DNA from: Microbulbifer sp. HZ11
GTDB taxonomy: Bacteria; Pseudomonadota; Gammaproteobacteria; Pseudomonadales; Cellvibrionaceae
NCBI RefSeq assembly: GCF_000708675.1
Contig: NZ_JELR01000002.1
Location: 1,318,228 to 1,382,227, forward strand
Reading direction: 5' to 3'
DNA: 64,000 nucleotides
Shown in pieces: positions 43,470 through 52,792 of the stretch. Numbering within the stretch: the first letter of the stretch is position 1; every line of letters starts with the position of its first letter. The notes under the pieces were generated by a model. It had not been told where the DNA came from. It saw nothing but the letters and a program-made list of their open reading frames with translations, and made no database searches. The position numbers were made by a program, and so were the translations under genes.

Positions 43470-44147
43470 TCAGCCCTTTTCGCTGCGCTCTTTTTCCACC
43501 AGGAAATCCACCACATCCAGCATCATCTGCTGACCATTGGACTTGCCCTTGAAGCCCGGCAGTGAGGTGCTGACACGATATTTACCAGCGACAACCATCT
43601 CGGGCGTTCCAGACAGCTTATACGCGCGCTGTTTGGCCTGCCCCTGCTTGACCTTGCTGTTGATGGCGAAGCTGTTCATCAGTTTCACCGCTTTGTCGCC
43701 GTCGGCACCAGCCTGAGTGAAAATTTCGGCAATGGCGGCATCATCCGGCTTCCATTCGCGGCCATCGCGGTTGGCAAACATTTTGCGCTGCTGGGCAATA
43801 GCGCCAAAGATCGGATCGTGAACCTTGTCCAGTACGCCCATGGCGTCAGCCACGTAGAACATGCGCGCGTGCACTTCCATTACCGGCTGCCAGATGGCGG
43901 GGATCTTGGTCAGTGACACATCAGCCGGCATGGTCTTCTGCCATTTTTTCAGCGGCGACTCGAAGTGATAGCAGTGACCGCAACCGTACCAGAACAGCTC
44001 GGTTACCTCGATTTTGCTGTCGTCATCCTGGGCGACGGCCTGGGGCAGCACTTCGTAGTGCTGGCCGGCCTTGAACTTGCCCGGGGCTTCCTGGGCGCAG
44101 GCTGCGAGGCTCAGCAGCATGGTAAATAGTGCGACGACGGCTCTCAT
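43470..44147 (-). CDS. dsbA: Thiol:disulfide interchange protein DsbA
   Basis: A 225-residue periplasmic oxidant that introduces disulfides into exported proteins. Signal peptide (about 1-18), active site C56-G-H-C59 in ELFWYGCGHCYHFE and the cis-proline GTPEMVV are present. Gene order with cytochrome c4, engB and polA matches pseudomonads. A cysteine stands in the signal region (LAACAQE), so lipid anchoring cannot be excluded. Confidence 0.95.
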   Translation of the reverse strand: MRAVVALFTMLLSLAACAQEAPGKFKAGQHYEVLPQAVAQDDDSKIEVTELFWYGCGHCYHFESPLKKWQKTMPADVSLTKIPAIWQPVMEVHARMFYVADAMGVLDKVHDPIFGAIAQQRKMFANRDGREWKPDDAAIAEIFTQAGADGDKAVKLMNSFAINSKVKQGQAKQRAYKLSGTPEMVVAGKYRVSTSLPGFKGKSNGQQMMLDVVDFLVEKERSEKG

Positions 44148-44296
44148 AGGTACTTACTCCAAACTTTTATTCTGGGTGACGGGGACAGATTACCCACAGG
44201 GTACTTAGGCCTAACTGTCGCCCGGCTGAATATAGACCGCGAAGATTATTGAAGTTCCCACCGCCCGGTGCAACCCGTGCGCGGCGGCCAAATACA

Positions 44297-44323
44297 AAAA
44301 GACCGGTCTGAGACCGGTCTTTT
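44297..44323. terminator. Bidirectional rho-independent terminator downstream of cytochrome c4
   Basis: AAAAGACCGGTCT and AGACCGGTCTTTT form a long stem 40-65 bp beyond the cytochrome c4 stop. Confidence 0.85.
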
Positions 44324-44363
44324 GTCGGATAGCTCACACGCTGAGATTTATTGCGTGTGGTGG

Positions 44364-45014
44364 TTACTCGGTCAGGCCTGCCACATAGTTGGCCACCGCC
44401 TTGATCTCGGCGTCCGACAGCTGGCGCGCCACGGTGCGCATGGTGCGGGCATCCCCATCGTTGGCGCGCGTGCCTTCGCGGAAAGCCTTCAGCTGCTTTT
44501 CCACATATTCGGCATACTGCCCGGAGAGGCGCGGGTAGCCCGCAGGCGCATTGCCCTGACCGGTCGGCGAGTGACATCCCATACATGCAGCCACACCGGT
44601 GTCGGCGTTGCCGGCGCGGAAAATCTTGCGACCCAGTTCCAGCGCATTCACGGTATCGCCGTTGTTCAGCATCACGGTGAACTGGTCAGACCCGGAAATC
44701 TGGATGTTCTGGGCAGCAAAATACGCGGCGACATCGGCCATATCCTGATCGTTCAGGTTATCCAGCATGCCGGTCATTTCCGGTACCTTGCGGGCGCCGT
44801 CCTTGATGTCGTGCATCTGCTTGAGCAGGTATTTTTCACCGAGACCGGCAATCTTCGGAAAGGTCGGCGCCGGGCTGTTGCCATCTACACCGTGACAGGC
44901 TACACATGCCGCAGCCTTGGCCTGTCCCGCACTGGCGTCACCGGCAGCGTGTCCCACCTGGGCGAAAGCTACCATCCCCAAAGCCAGAGCGGCCTTCTTT
45001 ATAATGCTGTTCAT
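44364..45014 (-). CDS. Diheme cytochrome c4
   Basis: A 216-residue exported protein with two similar cytochrome c domains. Heme sites are C37-V-A-C40-H and C144-M-G-C147-H, with axial methionines in the MTGMLDNL and ARTMRTVA regions. The signal peptide ends at GHAAGD. Cytochrome c4 carries electrons to terminal oxidases in gammaproteobacteria and could feed the aa3-type oxidase encoded at 59-63 kb. Divergent from engB, as in pseudomonads. Confidence 0.94.
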   Translation of the reverse strand: MNSIIKKAALALGMVAFAQVGHAAGDASAGQAKAAACVACHGVDGNSPAPTFPKIAGLGEKYLLKQMHDIKDGARKVPEMTGMLDNLNDQDMADVAAYFAAQNIQISGSDQFTVMLNNGDTVNALELGRKIFRAGNADTGVAACMGCHSPTGQGNAPAGYPRLSGQYAEYVEKQLKAFREGTRANDGDARTMRTVARQLSDAEIKAVANYVAGLTE

Positions 45015-45150
45015 ACGTCGTCCTGTTGCGCGCTGAAGTTTTGCATTCGATCTTCGCTGTCGACGGCAACCAAACGCCGGGCAGCCATCAGCGACGATAA
45101 AACCGCGGCATTATATACTTGCGCGCCATCTGAGTGTACCGGGAAGGCCC

Positions 45151-45819
45151 ATGTCTGAATCCAATGTAGAACGAATCAATTTCCGCCGAGCGGAATTCCT
45201 TATCAGCGCGCCGACCCTGGCAGAGTGTCCGGAGGATTCCGGCGCCGAAGTCGCCTTTGCCGGGCGCTCCAATGCAGGTAAGTCCAGTGCCATCAATGCT
45301 TTGACCGACAATGGCAAGCTTGCGCGCACGTCGAAAACTCCCGGTCGCACCCAGTTGATCAACTTTTTTCGGCTGAGTGAGCAGCAGCGGTTAGTGGACC
45401 TTCCCGGCTACGGCTACGCCAAGGTAGCCCGCTCAATGAAGGATGAGTGGCAGCGCCACTTGGCGTTTTACCTGGAACAGCGCCACTGCCTGAAAGGTCT
45501 GGTGCTGCTGATGGATATTCGCCAGCCATTGAAAGAGTTTGATCTGCAGATGCTGAGCTGGGCTACCACCTCCGGGCTACCCACTCACATTCTGCTCACC
45601 AAGGCGGACAAACTGAAAAACGGCCCCGCCAACAACGCGCGCTTTGCGGTGGAAAAAGAACTCAAGGCACTGGAGCTTGACCGTAATGTCACGGTGCAGA
45701 TTTTCTCCGCCCCCAAGCGCAAGGGGCTCGACAAACTGGAGCGACAGCTGAATCAGTGGCTGTCCCTGGCAGACGCCACCGAAGCAGACGATACCGAACT
45801 GGAGGGTGGCGATAGCTGA
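45151..45819 (+). CDS. engB: Ribosome biogenesis GTPase EngB (YihA/YsxC)
   Basis: A 222-residue cytosolic GTPase needed for large-subunit assembly. G1 is GRSNAGKSS (about 38-46), G3 DLPGYG, G4 TKAD and G5 FSAPKRKG. The threonine of the G2 loop (TPGRTQ) is present. It is convergent with the small genes and polA on the other strand, the same arrangement as polA - spf - yihA in E. coli. Confidence 0.96.
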   Translation: MSESNVERINFRRAEFLISAPTLAECPEDSGAEVAFAGRSNAGKSSAINALTDNGKLARTSKTPGRTQLINFFRLSEQQRLVDLPGYGYAKVARSMKDEWQRHLAFYLEQRHCLKGLVLLMDIRQPLKEFDLQMLSWATTSGLPTHILLTKADKLKNGPANNARFAVEKELKALELDRNVTVQIFSAPKRKGLDKLERQLNQWLSLADATEADDTELEGGDS

Positions 45820-45829
45820 AGCTACCCGA

Positions 45830-46009
45830 TCAGTGGCGCCCGAGCGGCGCGTCCTCGCGCAGGCTTTCGAGGAGAATGCGCCGCAGAGTGCGGCGGGCGG
45901 TTGGGGTCAGTCCACGCAGCTGCTCTGCGGTGAGCTGCCGGCGCGCAATCAGAGATACCAGTGTGCGCTGACTGATCTGGACCGTGAGAAAGTGCTCGGT
46001 TGTGGCCAC
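45830..46009 (-). CDS. Small basic protein, unknown
   Basis: A 59-residue protein from GTG 46009, with GAGGG about seven bases upstream and only ten bases after the stop of the preceding gene, so probably its operon partner. It is helical and arginine-rich at the end (LTPTARRTLRRILLESLRE). No family is recognised. The two stops of this gene and engB face each other 10 bp apart. Confidence 0.5.
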   Translation of the reverse strand: MATTEHFLTVQISQRTLVSLIARRQLTAEQLRGLTPTARRTLRRILLESLREDAPLGRH

Positions 46010-46019
46010 GGCTGCACCC

Positions 46020-46499
46020 TCAATGCAACGGTGTAGACGCACCCGTGGCGCCCGCCACAGGTTGCCAACCACCGCTCGCCTTTACGCGCTCCGCCACCCC
46101 CGGTGGCAGATCGATCTCACCGGTATACAGGGTGCGGATACAGTCCGCGGTTAGTTGGTAATTGACTTTGTCCCCCAATTCACGGGCCAAACGCGAGCTG
46201 GAGGTCACCTGAACATAGTTTGCATGCCCGGTTTCGCCCTGCCGCCGATAAGCCTCCATAAGCTGGCGCGCGCTGTCGGTAAAGCGCAGTGCTGCAACCG
46301 CAAACCCCGGGGCACGCTTCAACAGTAAGAAATCCGCCAGTTCAAAGGCACATCCGAGAAATGGAATGGCCCGGGACTGATTCCCCTCCTCACACAGCAC
46401 GCTGCCGCGCTCCATCCACTCCAGCCATGCCTGTTCGGCCCGGCGGGTATCCTCCATTAACCACTGGCGGTGGTTGGCACATAGAAATCGCAGGTTCAC
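46020..46499 (-). CDS. Conserved-looking hypothetical cytosolic protein
   Basis: A 159-residue helical protein. GTG 46499 is chosen because AGGGGGAG precedes it; the upstream ATG at 46523 covers that site. The chain reads NLRFLCANHRQWLMEDTRRAEQAW and then TPR-like helices (AIPFLGCAFELADFLLLKRAPGFAVAALRFTDSARQLMEAY). TPR-like folding is an inference, and no named family is recognised. It probably forms an operon with the 59-residue gene. Confidence 0.65.
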   Translation of the reverse strand: MNLRFLCANHRQWLMEDTRRAEQAWLEWMERGSVLCEEGNQSRAIPFLGCAFELADFLLLKRAPGFAVAALRFTDSARQLMEAYRRQGETGHANYVQVTSSSRLARELGDKVNYQLTADCIRTLYTGEIDLPPGVAERVKASGGWQPVAGATGASTPLH

Positions 46500-46845
46500 A
46501 AGACTCCCCCTCTGTCTGGCCACTCTCTGGCCCCTTCACAATCCCCTGAGCGGATGTGGGCCGATCCGATGGCAAATCCACGTGTATTCGGCCCCCAAAC
46601 AGAAAGGCCGGATTCTTCACACCACTTTAGTGCGATTAATTATCACTTGCAATTAAATGATCACTCAGGGGTATTGCCGGGTGACTTGCGCCGCCAGAAT
46701 TCGTCTAGACTAAAAACATGCCGCTCTTATTTCGCGCTCTGCGAAGGCGAACGCGGTCTCACAGGATGTCTTTTGGGCTTAAAACGGGATGTTGGGTTGC
46801 GAGGCTCGCAGGCAGGCGGTCCAGCGGCCGACGGAAATCGCGGGC

Positions 46846-46960
46846 AAAAAAAAGCCGGCAGATTGCAGCTGCCGGCCAGGGGTCAGTGTCCTTGGGGATG
46901 GACACTGGGGAGCCGCGCCCAGGGGGACGGGCGCGACCTTGGGTTCTCACCCAAATTCCA
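46846..46960 (-). ncRNA. Candidate structured small RNA B, downstream of polA
   Basis: Read on the minus strand, four tight hairpins follow one another: TTGGGT-GAGA-ACCCAA (46939-46954), GCGCCC/GGGCGC with a C-rich loop (46915-46934), CAGTGTCC/GGACACTG with loop ATCCCCAA (46884-46907), then GCCGGCAG/CTGCCGGC with eight T (46846-46876). The last is a good terminator. The C-rich loops could pair with Shine-Dalgarno sequences. The 5' end is not known, and no clear promoter is seen. Confidence 0.5.
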
Positions 46961-47215
46961 CTGCATCCGATGCGAACCCTTTAACACCAAATCCTTCAGT
47001 ACAAAGACTAAGCTGGGGCACCGAGGTTCCCCACTTTTTTTCGCTGTTCGGACGCTGCAACTGTATCCCACCTATCTCGCCCGTGCGGGCAAAAAATTCC
47101 GTTTCTGAGACTTTATTCCCCGAGGCACTCTAAAAACCCTACTCTTCGCGCAATTTGTAGACAGTACCCGGTAAAGTATTCCGCGCTATTGACCACCGTC
47201 GTACAAATTTCAGGC

Positions 47216-47300
47216 AAAAAAAAGCCCCGATGGGGGTAGCTTCGGGGCGAGGGGCTTCTGACTAAGCTTTGGGGGATGATGTTGCAATCCAACGATCTTG
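47216..47300 (-). ncRNA. Candidate Spot 42/ErsA-position small RNA A
   Basis: On the minus strand, just after polA, GCCCCGA/TCGGGGC (47224-47248) with a C-rich 11-base loop is followed by eight T. Upstream lie a GTTG...CAAC hairpin and an unpaired CATCCCCCAAA. A sigma-E/AlgU-like promoter, GAACTC - 16 bases - TCTAA (47332-47306), would start the RNA near 47300. In Pseudomonas, ErsA lies in the polA-engB gap and depends on this sigma factor. The sequence was not compared with ErsA, so homology is an inference. Confidence 0.6.
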
Positions 47301-47305
47301 CTTAG

Positions 47306-47332
47306 TTAGAGGGGCTGTTTCCGGCGGAGTTC
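47306..47332 (-). promoter_or_regulatory. Sigma-E/AlgU-like promoter for candidate small RNA A
   Basis: GAACTC (47332-47327) and TCTAA (47310-47306) with a 16-base spacer, close to the GAACTT-N16-TCTGA consensus. The -35 element lies in the 3' arm of the hairpin at 47318-47341. Confidence 0.5.
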
Positions 47333-47370
47333 CGCCGGAAACCAAAAAATTTAAAAAAAATTAAAAATTT

Positions 47371-50124
47371 TTAGTGCGCCTCGTCCCAGTTGGCACCCTC
47401 ACCCAGTTCGGCAATCAGCGGCACGTCCAGTTCCGCGGCGGCCTGCATCAGTTCCGGGATGCGTTTTACCACCAGCGCCCGCTCGTCCGCCGGCACTTCC
47501 AGTACCAGCTCATCGTGCACCTGCATGATCAGGCGGGTCTCTAGCTTCTCGTCCCGCAACCAGGCATCCACCGCGATCATTGCGCGCTTGATAATGTCCG
47601 CCGCGGTGCCCTGCATGGGCGCGTTGATGGCGGTGCGCTCAGCGGCCTGGCGCTGCATCCCGTTGCGGGAATTGATCTCCGGCAGATACAGGCGGCGGCC
47701 GAACAGGGTTTCCACATAGCCCTTGTCCGCAGCCTGCTTGCGGGTGTTTTCCATATACGCCAGCACACCCGGGTAGCGCTCGAAGTAGCGGTCGATATAG
47801 GTCTGGGCGTCGCCCCGCGGAATATCCAGCTGCTTGGCGAGGCCAAACGCACTCATGCCGTAAATCAGACCGAAGTTGATCGCCTTGGCGCGGCGGCGCT
47901 GCTCGTCAGACACTTCGTCCACGGGCACTTCGAACACTTCCGCCGCGGTCGCGCGGTGAATGTCTGCACCCTCAGCGAAGGCATCCAGCAATCCCTTGTC
48001 GCCGGACAGATGCGCCATGATGCGCAGCTCGATCTGCGAGTAGTCCGCGGCCACGATTGCACTGCCGCCATTGATGCGTGGGTCGGCAACGAATGCCTGG
48101 CGAATTCGACGGCCCTCTTCGGTGCGGATCGGAATATTCTGCAGGTTGGGATCCGAGGACGACAGGCGACCGGTGGCGGCCACCGCCTGGTGGTAGGAGG
48201 TGTGCACGCGGCCGGTGGCCGGGTCGATCATCAGCGGCAGTTTGTCGGTGTAGGTGTTTTTCAGCTTGGCCATACCGCGGTACTGCATGATCAGCGCCGG
48301 CAGCTTGTGGGAAAGCGCCAGTTCCTGCAGCACCGGTTCCGCAGTGGACGGTGCCCCTTTCGGGGTTTTCTTGATCACCGGGATTTCCAGTTTTTCAAAC
48401 AGGATGGTGCCCAGCTGTTTTGTGGAGCCGAGATTGAACTCCTCGCCGGCCTCGTCGTACGCCTGTTGTTCCAGCGCGCGCATTTTTTCTTCCAGCTCGC
48501 CGGACTGCTTTTTCAGCATGGCCGCATCGATATAGGCCCCGTTGCGCTCGATATGAGTGAGCACCGGCACCAACGGCATTTCGATCTCGTCGAGGACTTT
48601 TTCCAGGCTTGGCTCTTTGCCCAGACGACAGCTCAATTCCCGATGCAGGCGCAAGGTGATATCCGCATCTTCCGCCGCGTAGGGGCCCGCCTTGTCCAGC
48701 TCGATCTGGTTGAAGGTGAGCTGCTTGGCGCCCTTGCCGGCGATGTCTTCAAACTTGATGGTGGTCTCGCCCAGGTATTTCAGCGCGAGGGTGTCCATAT
48801 CGTGGCGGCTGCCGGTGCTGTTCAGCACGTAGGATTCGAGCATGGTGTCGCGGGCGATACCGCGCAGTTCGATATCGTAATTGGCGAGAATGTGGCTGTC
48901 GTATTTGAGGTTCTGGCCGACTTTTTTGTATTGCTCGTCCTCGAGAATCGGCTTGAGTTTAGCCAGCGCCTTGTCGAAATCGATCTGTGCCGGTGCCCCC
49001 ATATAGTCGTGGGCGAGAGGCAGGTAGGCGGCCTCGCCGGCTTCCACGGCAAAGCTCACGCCCACCAGTTTGGCCTGCATGTAGTTGAGGCTGGTGGTTT
49101 CGGTATCGAAGGCGAAGACGTCGGCTTTTTTCAGTTTTTCGATCCAGCTATCGAGCTCTTTTTCGTCGAGGATGATGCTGTAGTTACGAGAGATACGTTC
49201 AACTGCCATGGCCTCGGCGGCGGACTCGGCATCGCCTCCGCCGGCCAGCTCTTCCACCCAGCTGCGGAATTCCATTTCTTTAAACAGCTCGCGCAGCTTG
49301 TCGGTATCCGGCTCACCGTTGCTCAGGCTCTCGGGCCGGTAGTCCATTGCCACATCGGTCTTGATGGTGGCGAGCACATAGGACATTTCTGCGGCGTCTT
49401 TGTGCTCTTCCATCTTCTTAGCCAGGGTTTTTGAACCGCGGAAACCCAGTGGCGCAATCGCATCGAGGTCCGCATAAATGTCTTTCAAGCTGCCGATCCC
49501 CTGCAAAAGCGCCAGTGCGGTTTTTTCGCCCACACCGGGGACGCCGGGAATGTTGTCCACCTTGTCGCCCATCAGCGCGAGAAAGTCGATGATCAGCTCC
49601 GGGCCCACACCAAACTTCTCTTTCACCCCTTCCACATCCAGTACGGTGTTGGACATGGTGTTCACCAGGGTCACCCCCGGGCGCACCAGCTGAGCCATGT
49701 CCTTATCGCCGGTGGAGATGATCACTTCCATGCCCTGCTCTGCGCCCTGCAGCGCCAGGGTACCGATCACATCGTCCGCTTCCACCCCGTCGATCACCAG
49801 GCGCGGCAGCCCCATGGCGTCGATGATGTCGTGAATCGGCTGAACCTGCGCGCGCAGATCATCCGGCATTGGTGGGCGCTGGGCCTTGTACTCTTCAAAC
49901 AGTTCGTCGCGGAAGGTCTTGCCCTTGGCGTCGAATACCACCACCACCGGGCTGTCCGGGTGCTCCTTCAAGTGCTTGCGTAGCATGGAGATGACCCCGC
50001 GTACAGCGCCCGTGGGTTGGCCATTGCTGGTTTGTAGCGGCGGCAGGGCGTGAAACGCGCGGTACAGATAGGAGGAGCCGTCCACCAGAATCAGTGGCGC
50101 GGAAGAGGTCTTGGCGTTGCTCAT
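47371..50124 (-). CDS. polA: DNA polymerase I
   Basis: A 917-residue repair and Okazaki-fragment polymerase. The 5' nuclease domain covers about 1-290 ([45 protein letters not shown]). The 3'-5' exonuclease, about 310-500, keeps [10 protein letters not shown] and so looks active. The polymerase domain, about 520-917, has [32 protein letters not shown] and [13 protein letters not shown] 50124 fits the family start; a longer frame to 50205 adds an unlike 27 residues. Divergent from the small secreted-protein gene at 50334. Confidence 0.97.
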   Translation of the reverse strand: MSNAKTSSAPLILVDGSSYLYRAFHALPPLQTSNGQPTGAVRGVISMLRKHLKEHPDSPVVVVFDAKGKTFRDELFEEYKAQRPPMPDDLRAQVQPIHDIIDAMGLPRLVIDGVEADDVIGTLALQGAEQGMEVIISTGDKDMAQLVRPGVTLVNTMSNTVLDVEGVKEKFGVGPELIIDFLALMGDKVDNIPGVPGVGEKTALALLQGIGSLKDIYADLDAIAPLGFRGSKTLAKKMEEHKDAAEMSYVLATIKTDVAMDYRPESLSNGEPDTDKLRELFKEMEFRSWVEELAGGGDAESAAEAMAVERISRNYSIILDEKELDSWIEKLKKADVFAFDTETTSLNYMQAKLVGVSFAVEAGEAAYLPLAHDYMGAPAQIDFDKALAKLKPILEDEQYKKVGQNLKYDSHILANYDIELRGIARDTMLESYVLNSTGSRHDMDTLALKYLGETTIKFEDIAGKGAKQLTFNQIELDKAGPYAAEDADITLRLHRELSCRLGKEPSLEKVLDEIEMPLVPVLTHIERNGAYIDAAMLKKQSGELEEKMRALEQQAYDEAGEEFNLGSTKQLGTILFEKLEIPVIKKTPKGAPSTAEPVLQELALSHKLPALIMQYRGMAKLKNTYTDKLPLMIDPATGRVHTSYHQAVAATGRLSSSDPNLQNIPIRTEEGRRIRQAFVADPRINGGSAIVAADYSQIELRIMAHLSGDKGLLDAFAEGADIHRATAAEVFEVPVDEVSDEQRRRAKAINFGLIYGMSAFGLAKQLDIPRGDAQTYIDRYFERYPGVLAYMENTRKQAADKGYVETLFGRRLYLPEINSRNGMQRQAAERTAINAPMQGTAADIIKRAMIAVDAWLRDEKLETRLIMQVHDELVLEVPADERALVVKRIPELMQAAAELDVPLIAELGEGANWDEAH

Positions 50125-50333
50125 AGACAGTTGGGAATTCGATTTGCGTGGGTCGGAATTGTTGGGCGACAGGATACCCGCCTTGGAAGAATTTCGCTCG
50201 TGCACCGGCGGCGAATTTTGACGCTGCGCCGTTCAATCCATCGTCACCGCCGCGCCAGTCATCTCAGTGTCACCCCCGTTTCGGCCGCAGCTTCTAGGCT
50301 TGGTATAGGGAAGTCGCAGCGAGGCACACGATC

Positions 50334-50858
50334 ATGAAATCCCATCTTTTCATTCCCCTGGCACTGGTCCTGGGGTTTAACGGTACCGCCTTTGGCGAGG
50401 GCGCCGATCAGCAGGTACCGCGGACGCAGGCAAACACAGGCTCGGCTTACGCCGCCGAAACCATGGAGCATGTGGAGACCAGTACATATGCCGTACCGGA
50501 AGTGCTAAGCGAGGCGAAAACCGTCAGCAACGTGTATCTGGTCGAAGAGCAGAACCGCGAACAGTATCGGCAGGAAATGTTGAAAGAGCAGAACCGGCGG
50601 GCGCTGCTGGACAATGTCCGCAGCGTGCAGATACAGCAGGTCAAAGCTTTCCTGAAGCCGGCGCAGGAGACACAGCAGGTGGCACAGGAGTCGGCGCCGC
50701 GACCATCACTTGAGACCGATGTTTCGGCACCGGCCTCTGCGGCGCCTGCGGCCCTCGATGAGGGAGCCGACCGGGTGGTACCGACGCTTGAACTCAAGCT
50801 GGACGAACTGCAGGTGGAGGACGAGCAACAGCCAGATCCGGAACAGGAGCCCTCCTGA
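50334..50858 (+). CDS. Exported Gln/Glu-rich protein of unknown function
   Basis: A 174-residue protein with a signal peptide (about 1-21, ending AFGEG). The middle (about 60-110) is a charged coil (NVYLVEEQNREQYRQEMLKEQNRR), and the end is rich in Ala, Pro and Glu and probably disordered. No family is recognised. It lies between polA (divergent) and znuA (convergent). At this position pseudomonads carry another small polA-neighbour gene, but similarity is not evident. Confidence 0.6.
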   Translation: MKSHLFIPLALVLGFNGTAFGEGADQQVPRTQANTGSAYAAETMEHVETSTYAVPEVLSEAKTVSNVYLVEEQNREQYRQEMLKEQNRRALLDNVRSVQIQQVKAFLKPAQETQQVAQESAPRPSLETDVSAPASAAPAALDEGADRVVPTLELKLDELQVEDEQQPDPEQEPS

Positions 50859-50886
50859 CCCGGTGTGGCGCCACAAAGCTGGAGGA

Positions 50887-51807
50887 TTACTCGCTGCGAT
50901 CCGGAATGCGCGCGAGGCACAGGCGCGCGTCCGCAAGCAGTTTTTCCATCAGGTCCCGATAACCCGCGCTTCCCGGTAGGTAAACCCCCAACGGGTCTAG
51001 CGCCTGATAACCGAGATTGAGGTTGGCGGCAGTCTGTCGGTCACGGTCGTTGGCGGGAGCCTCACCAAACAGGCAGCCAGCTACGGCGCCTTCCGATTGG
51101 TCTCCCTCTGATTTGCGGCGCTTTTGCACCAGGGTCCGCGCCCCATGCTGGTGATCCGCCGATCCCGCCAGACTCTCAACCTCGACACCCGCTGCGCCAA
51201 AAAAATGACTGTAGGCCTGGTGGGTGGTGACGATAGGAGCATCTTTATACGCCCAGAGTGCGCGGTCCTGCACCTTTTGCAGGTTGGACATGGCACGGGA
51301 GAAATCCCGAGCGCGCTGCCGGTAGTGCACCGCATTATCCGGATCGGCGCTGGCAAGACGCGTGGCAATCATCGCGGCCATGACCGCCGCATTGCGGGGC
51401 CGCAGCCACAGGTGGGGGTCTGTGGGTTCCGCGCCTTCATATTCGTAGGCCGTTTCATCAGCCAATAGCACCAGCTGACGTTCAGCGGGCACCAGTGCCA
51501 TCTGCCGCGCCAGTACCGACTCCATTGGCGGTCCCATCCACACCACCAGCTGCGCCGCCTCCAGGTTCAGGCGGTCAGAGACTTTGGGGGCAAAATGGTG
51601 CGGGTCCCCATTGCGGATCAGCTGCTGCACCGTAGCGTCGTCCCCAGCCACTTCACGGGCAATCATGGCCAGCGGGCCTATACTGGCGACAACCTTGAGT
51701 GCCCCCTGCTTCTCGATCTGCTCCTGTGGACTGCAGCCGCCGGTCGCGAACACGCTGGTCGCAACAATGGTCAGTGCGGTAATCAGGCGAAGGGCTATTT
51801 CAGACAT
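50887..51807 (-). CDS. znuA: Zinc ABC transporter substrate-binding protein
   Basis: A 306-residue periplasmic metal-binding protein (cluster A-I). A lipobox-like FATGGC ends the signal sequence. Metal ligand positions appear as NGDPHHFAP (first His), DPHLWLRPRN (second His), THQAYSHFF (third) and an acidic residue near the end. The His/Asp-rich loop found in many ZnuA proteins is missing between these; the long histidine stretch is instead at the end of ZnuC. ATG 51807 is chosen; the frame extends upstream across the divergent promoter. Divergent from znuC-znuB. Confidence 0.9.
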   Translation of the reverse strand: MSEIALRLITALTIVATSVFATGGCSPQEQIEKQGALKVVASIGPLAMIAREVAGDDATVQQLIRNGDPHHFAPKVSDRLNLEAAQLVVWMGPPMESVLARQMALVPAERQLVLLADETAYEYEGAEPTDPHLWLRPRNAAVMAAMIATRLASADPDNAVHYRQRARDFSRAMSNLQKVQDRALWAYKDAPIVTTHQAYSHFFGAAGVEVESLAGSADHQHGARTLVQKRRKSEGDQSEGAVAGCLFGEAPANDRDRQTAANLNLGYQALDPLGVYLPGSAGYRDLMEKLLADARLCLARIPDRSE

Positions 51808-51961
51808 CAACAGGCGGCTCAAGCGGTGCAATTTCGGATCAAGTAACGCAGGTGCCGTTAATGACACCCAATTTAGGGGATGCGATATAATCACAGCCAG
51901 CTTACACTCGCCAGCCAATTCCCACCTTTTAAACCCGTCAGTCATCCAGTCTGGAAGTCCC
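51808..51961. promoter_or_regulatory. znuA/znuC divergent promoter with possible Zur site
   Basis: TGCGATATAATCACA (51881-51895) is an imperfect palindrome around GATATAATC and roughly resembles gammaproteobacterial Zur boxes. The match is partial. No other regulator site is seen. Confidence 0.3.
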
Positions 51962-52792
51962 TTGAAGAGTCCGCAGGAGAGCCCCCTCAGCCCAACCGCA
52001 CCGCTTATCCGCGCTCACCAGGTCAGCCTGGAAATCGCTGGTCGGCGGCTGTTACAGGATATTTCCCTGACGCTGCATCCCGCCGAGATCGTTACCGTGA
52101 TCGGCCCGAATGGTGCGGGCAAGACCACCCTGCTGCGGCTGCTACTGGGGCTGACCAAACCCACCACCGGTCGGGTAGAGCGGCTGCCGGGCCTGCGTCT
52201 GGGGTATATGCCCCAGCGCCTGCAGATCGATGCCACCATGCCGATGACCGTGGCGCGCTTTCTGCAGCTGGGGATCAGTGGGGTCAAGGTGGCGGACGCA
52301 CTGGACCGCGTTGCCGCTCCACATCTGGCCAATTCGCGCCTGGCGGACCTGTCCGGCGGTGAGATGCAGCGGGTGCTACTGGCCCGCGCAGCGGCACGCA
52401 GGCCGCAATTACTGGTGCTCGATGAGCCTACTCAGGGTGTCGATCTGGGCGGCCAGAGCGAGGTTTACCAGTTGATCGACCAGTTGCGTGATGAACTCGA
52501 CTGCGGCGTGTTACTGGTCTCTCACGATCTTCACCTGGTGATGGCCGCCACAGACCGGGTACTGTGCCTGAACCAGCATATCTGCTGCCACGGTCACCCG
52601 GAGCAGGTCAGCAAGGACCCGGCTTATCTGGAGATGTTCGGCGATAAACTGGCACCCTACACCCACCATCACAATCACCACCACGACATCGGTGGTGAAA
52701 TCGTGGACGAGGGCTGCGATCACGACCACGACCACGCGATAACCCCCCCTCCATCGCGGACATCTTCGACAGACTCCGGAGAGATCGACTGA
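51962..52792 (+). CDS. znuC: Zinc ABC transporter ATP-binding protein
   Basis: A 276-residue ATPase. TTG 51962 is proposed since GGAAG lies six bases upstream and the family start follows soon after; the frame is open further upstream, opposite znuA. Walker A is GPNGAGKTT, the ABC signature LSGGEMQRVLLARA, Walker B LLVLDEP and the switch histidine SHD. The last 50 residues contain THHHNHHHD and DHDHDH, a histidine-rich tail that may bind zinc in the cytosol. The stop shares one base with the znuB start. Confidence 0.94.
   Translation: MKSPQESPLSPTAPLIRAHQVSLEIAGRRLLQDISLTLHPAEIVTVIGPNGAGKTTLLRLLLGLTKPTTGRVERLPGLRLGYMPQRLQIDATMPMTVARFLQLGISGVKVADALDRVAAPHLANSRLADLSGGEMQRVLLARAAARRPQLLVLDEPTQGVDLGGQSEVYQLIDQLRDELDCGVLLVSHDLHLVMAATDRVLCLNQHICCHGHPEQVSKDPAYLEMFGDKLAPYTHHHNHHHDIGGEIVDEGCDHDHDHAITPPPSRTSSTDSGEID

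Larger units (their letters stand above)
46500..47370. other. Long intergenic region between polA and the 46-kb genes with two candidate small RNAs
   Basis: This 870-bp stretch has no supported protein gene, although open frames occur by chance. Two minus-strand structures that end in rho-independent terminators lie at 46846-46960 and 47216-47300. A GC-rich hairpin without T-run (TTTCCGGCGGA/TCCGCCGGAAA, 47318-47341) and a very AT-rich block follow the polA stop. In E. coli and Pseudomonas the same place holds Spot 42 and ErsA. Confidence 0.6.

Noticed and set aside
46554..47108. Open frame of 184 codons in the polA-engB gap
   Set aside because: It crosses the terminator and hairpins of candidate RNA B on the opposite strand, has no ribosome site and has an arbitrary composition.
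47318..47341. polA terminator
   Set aside because: The hairpin is strong but is not followed by T on either strand; a promoter element overlaps it instead.
47956..49434. Long open frame opposite polA
   Set aside because: Antisense shadow; polA motifs cover the same bases in the other direction.
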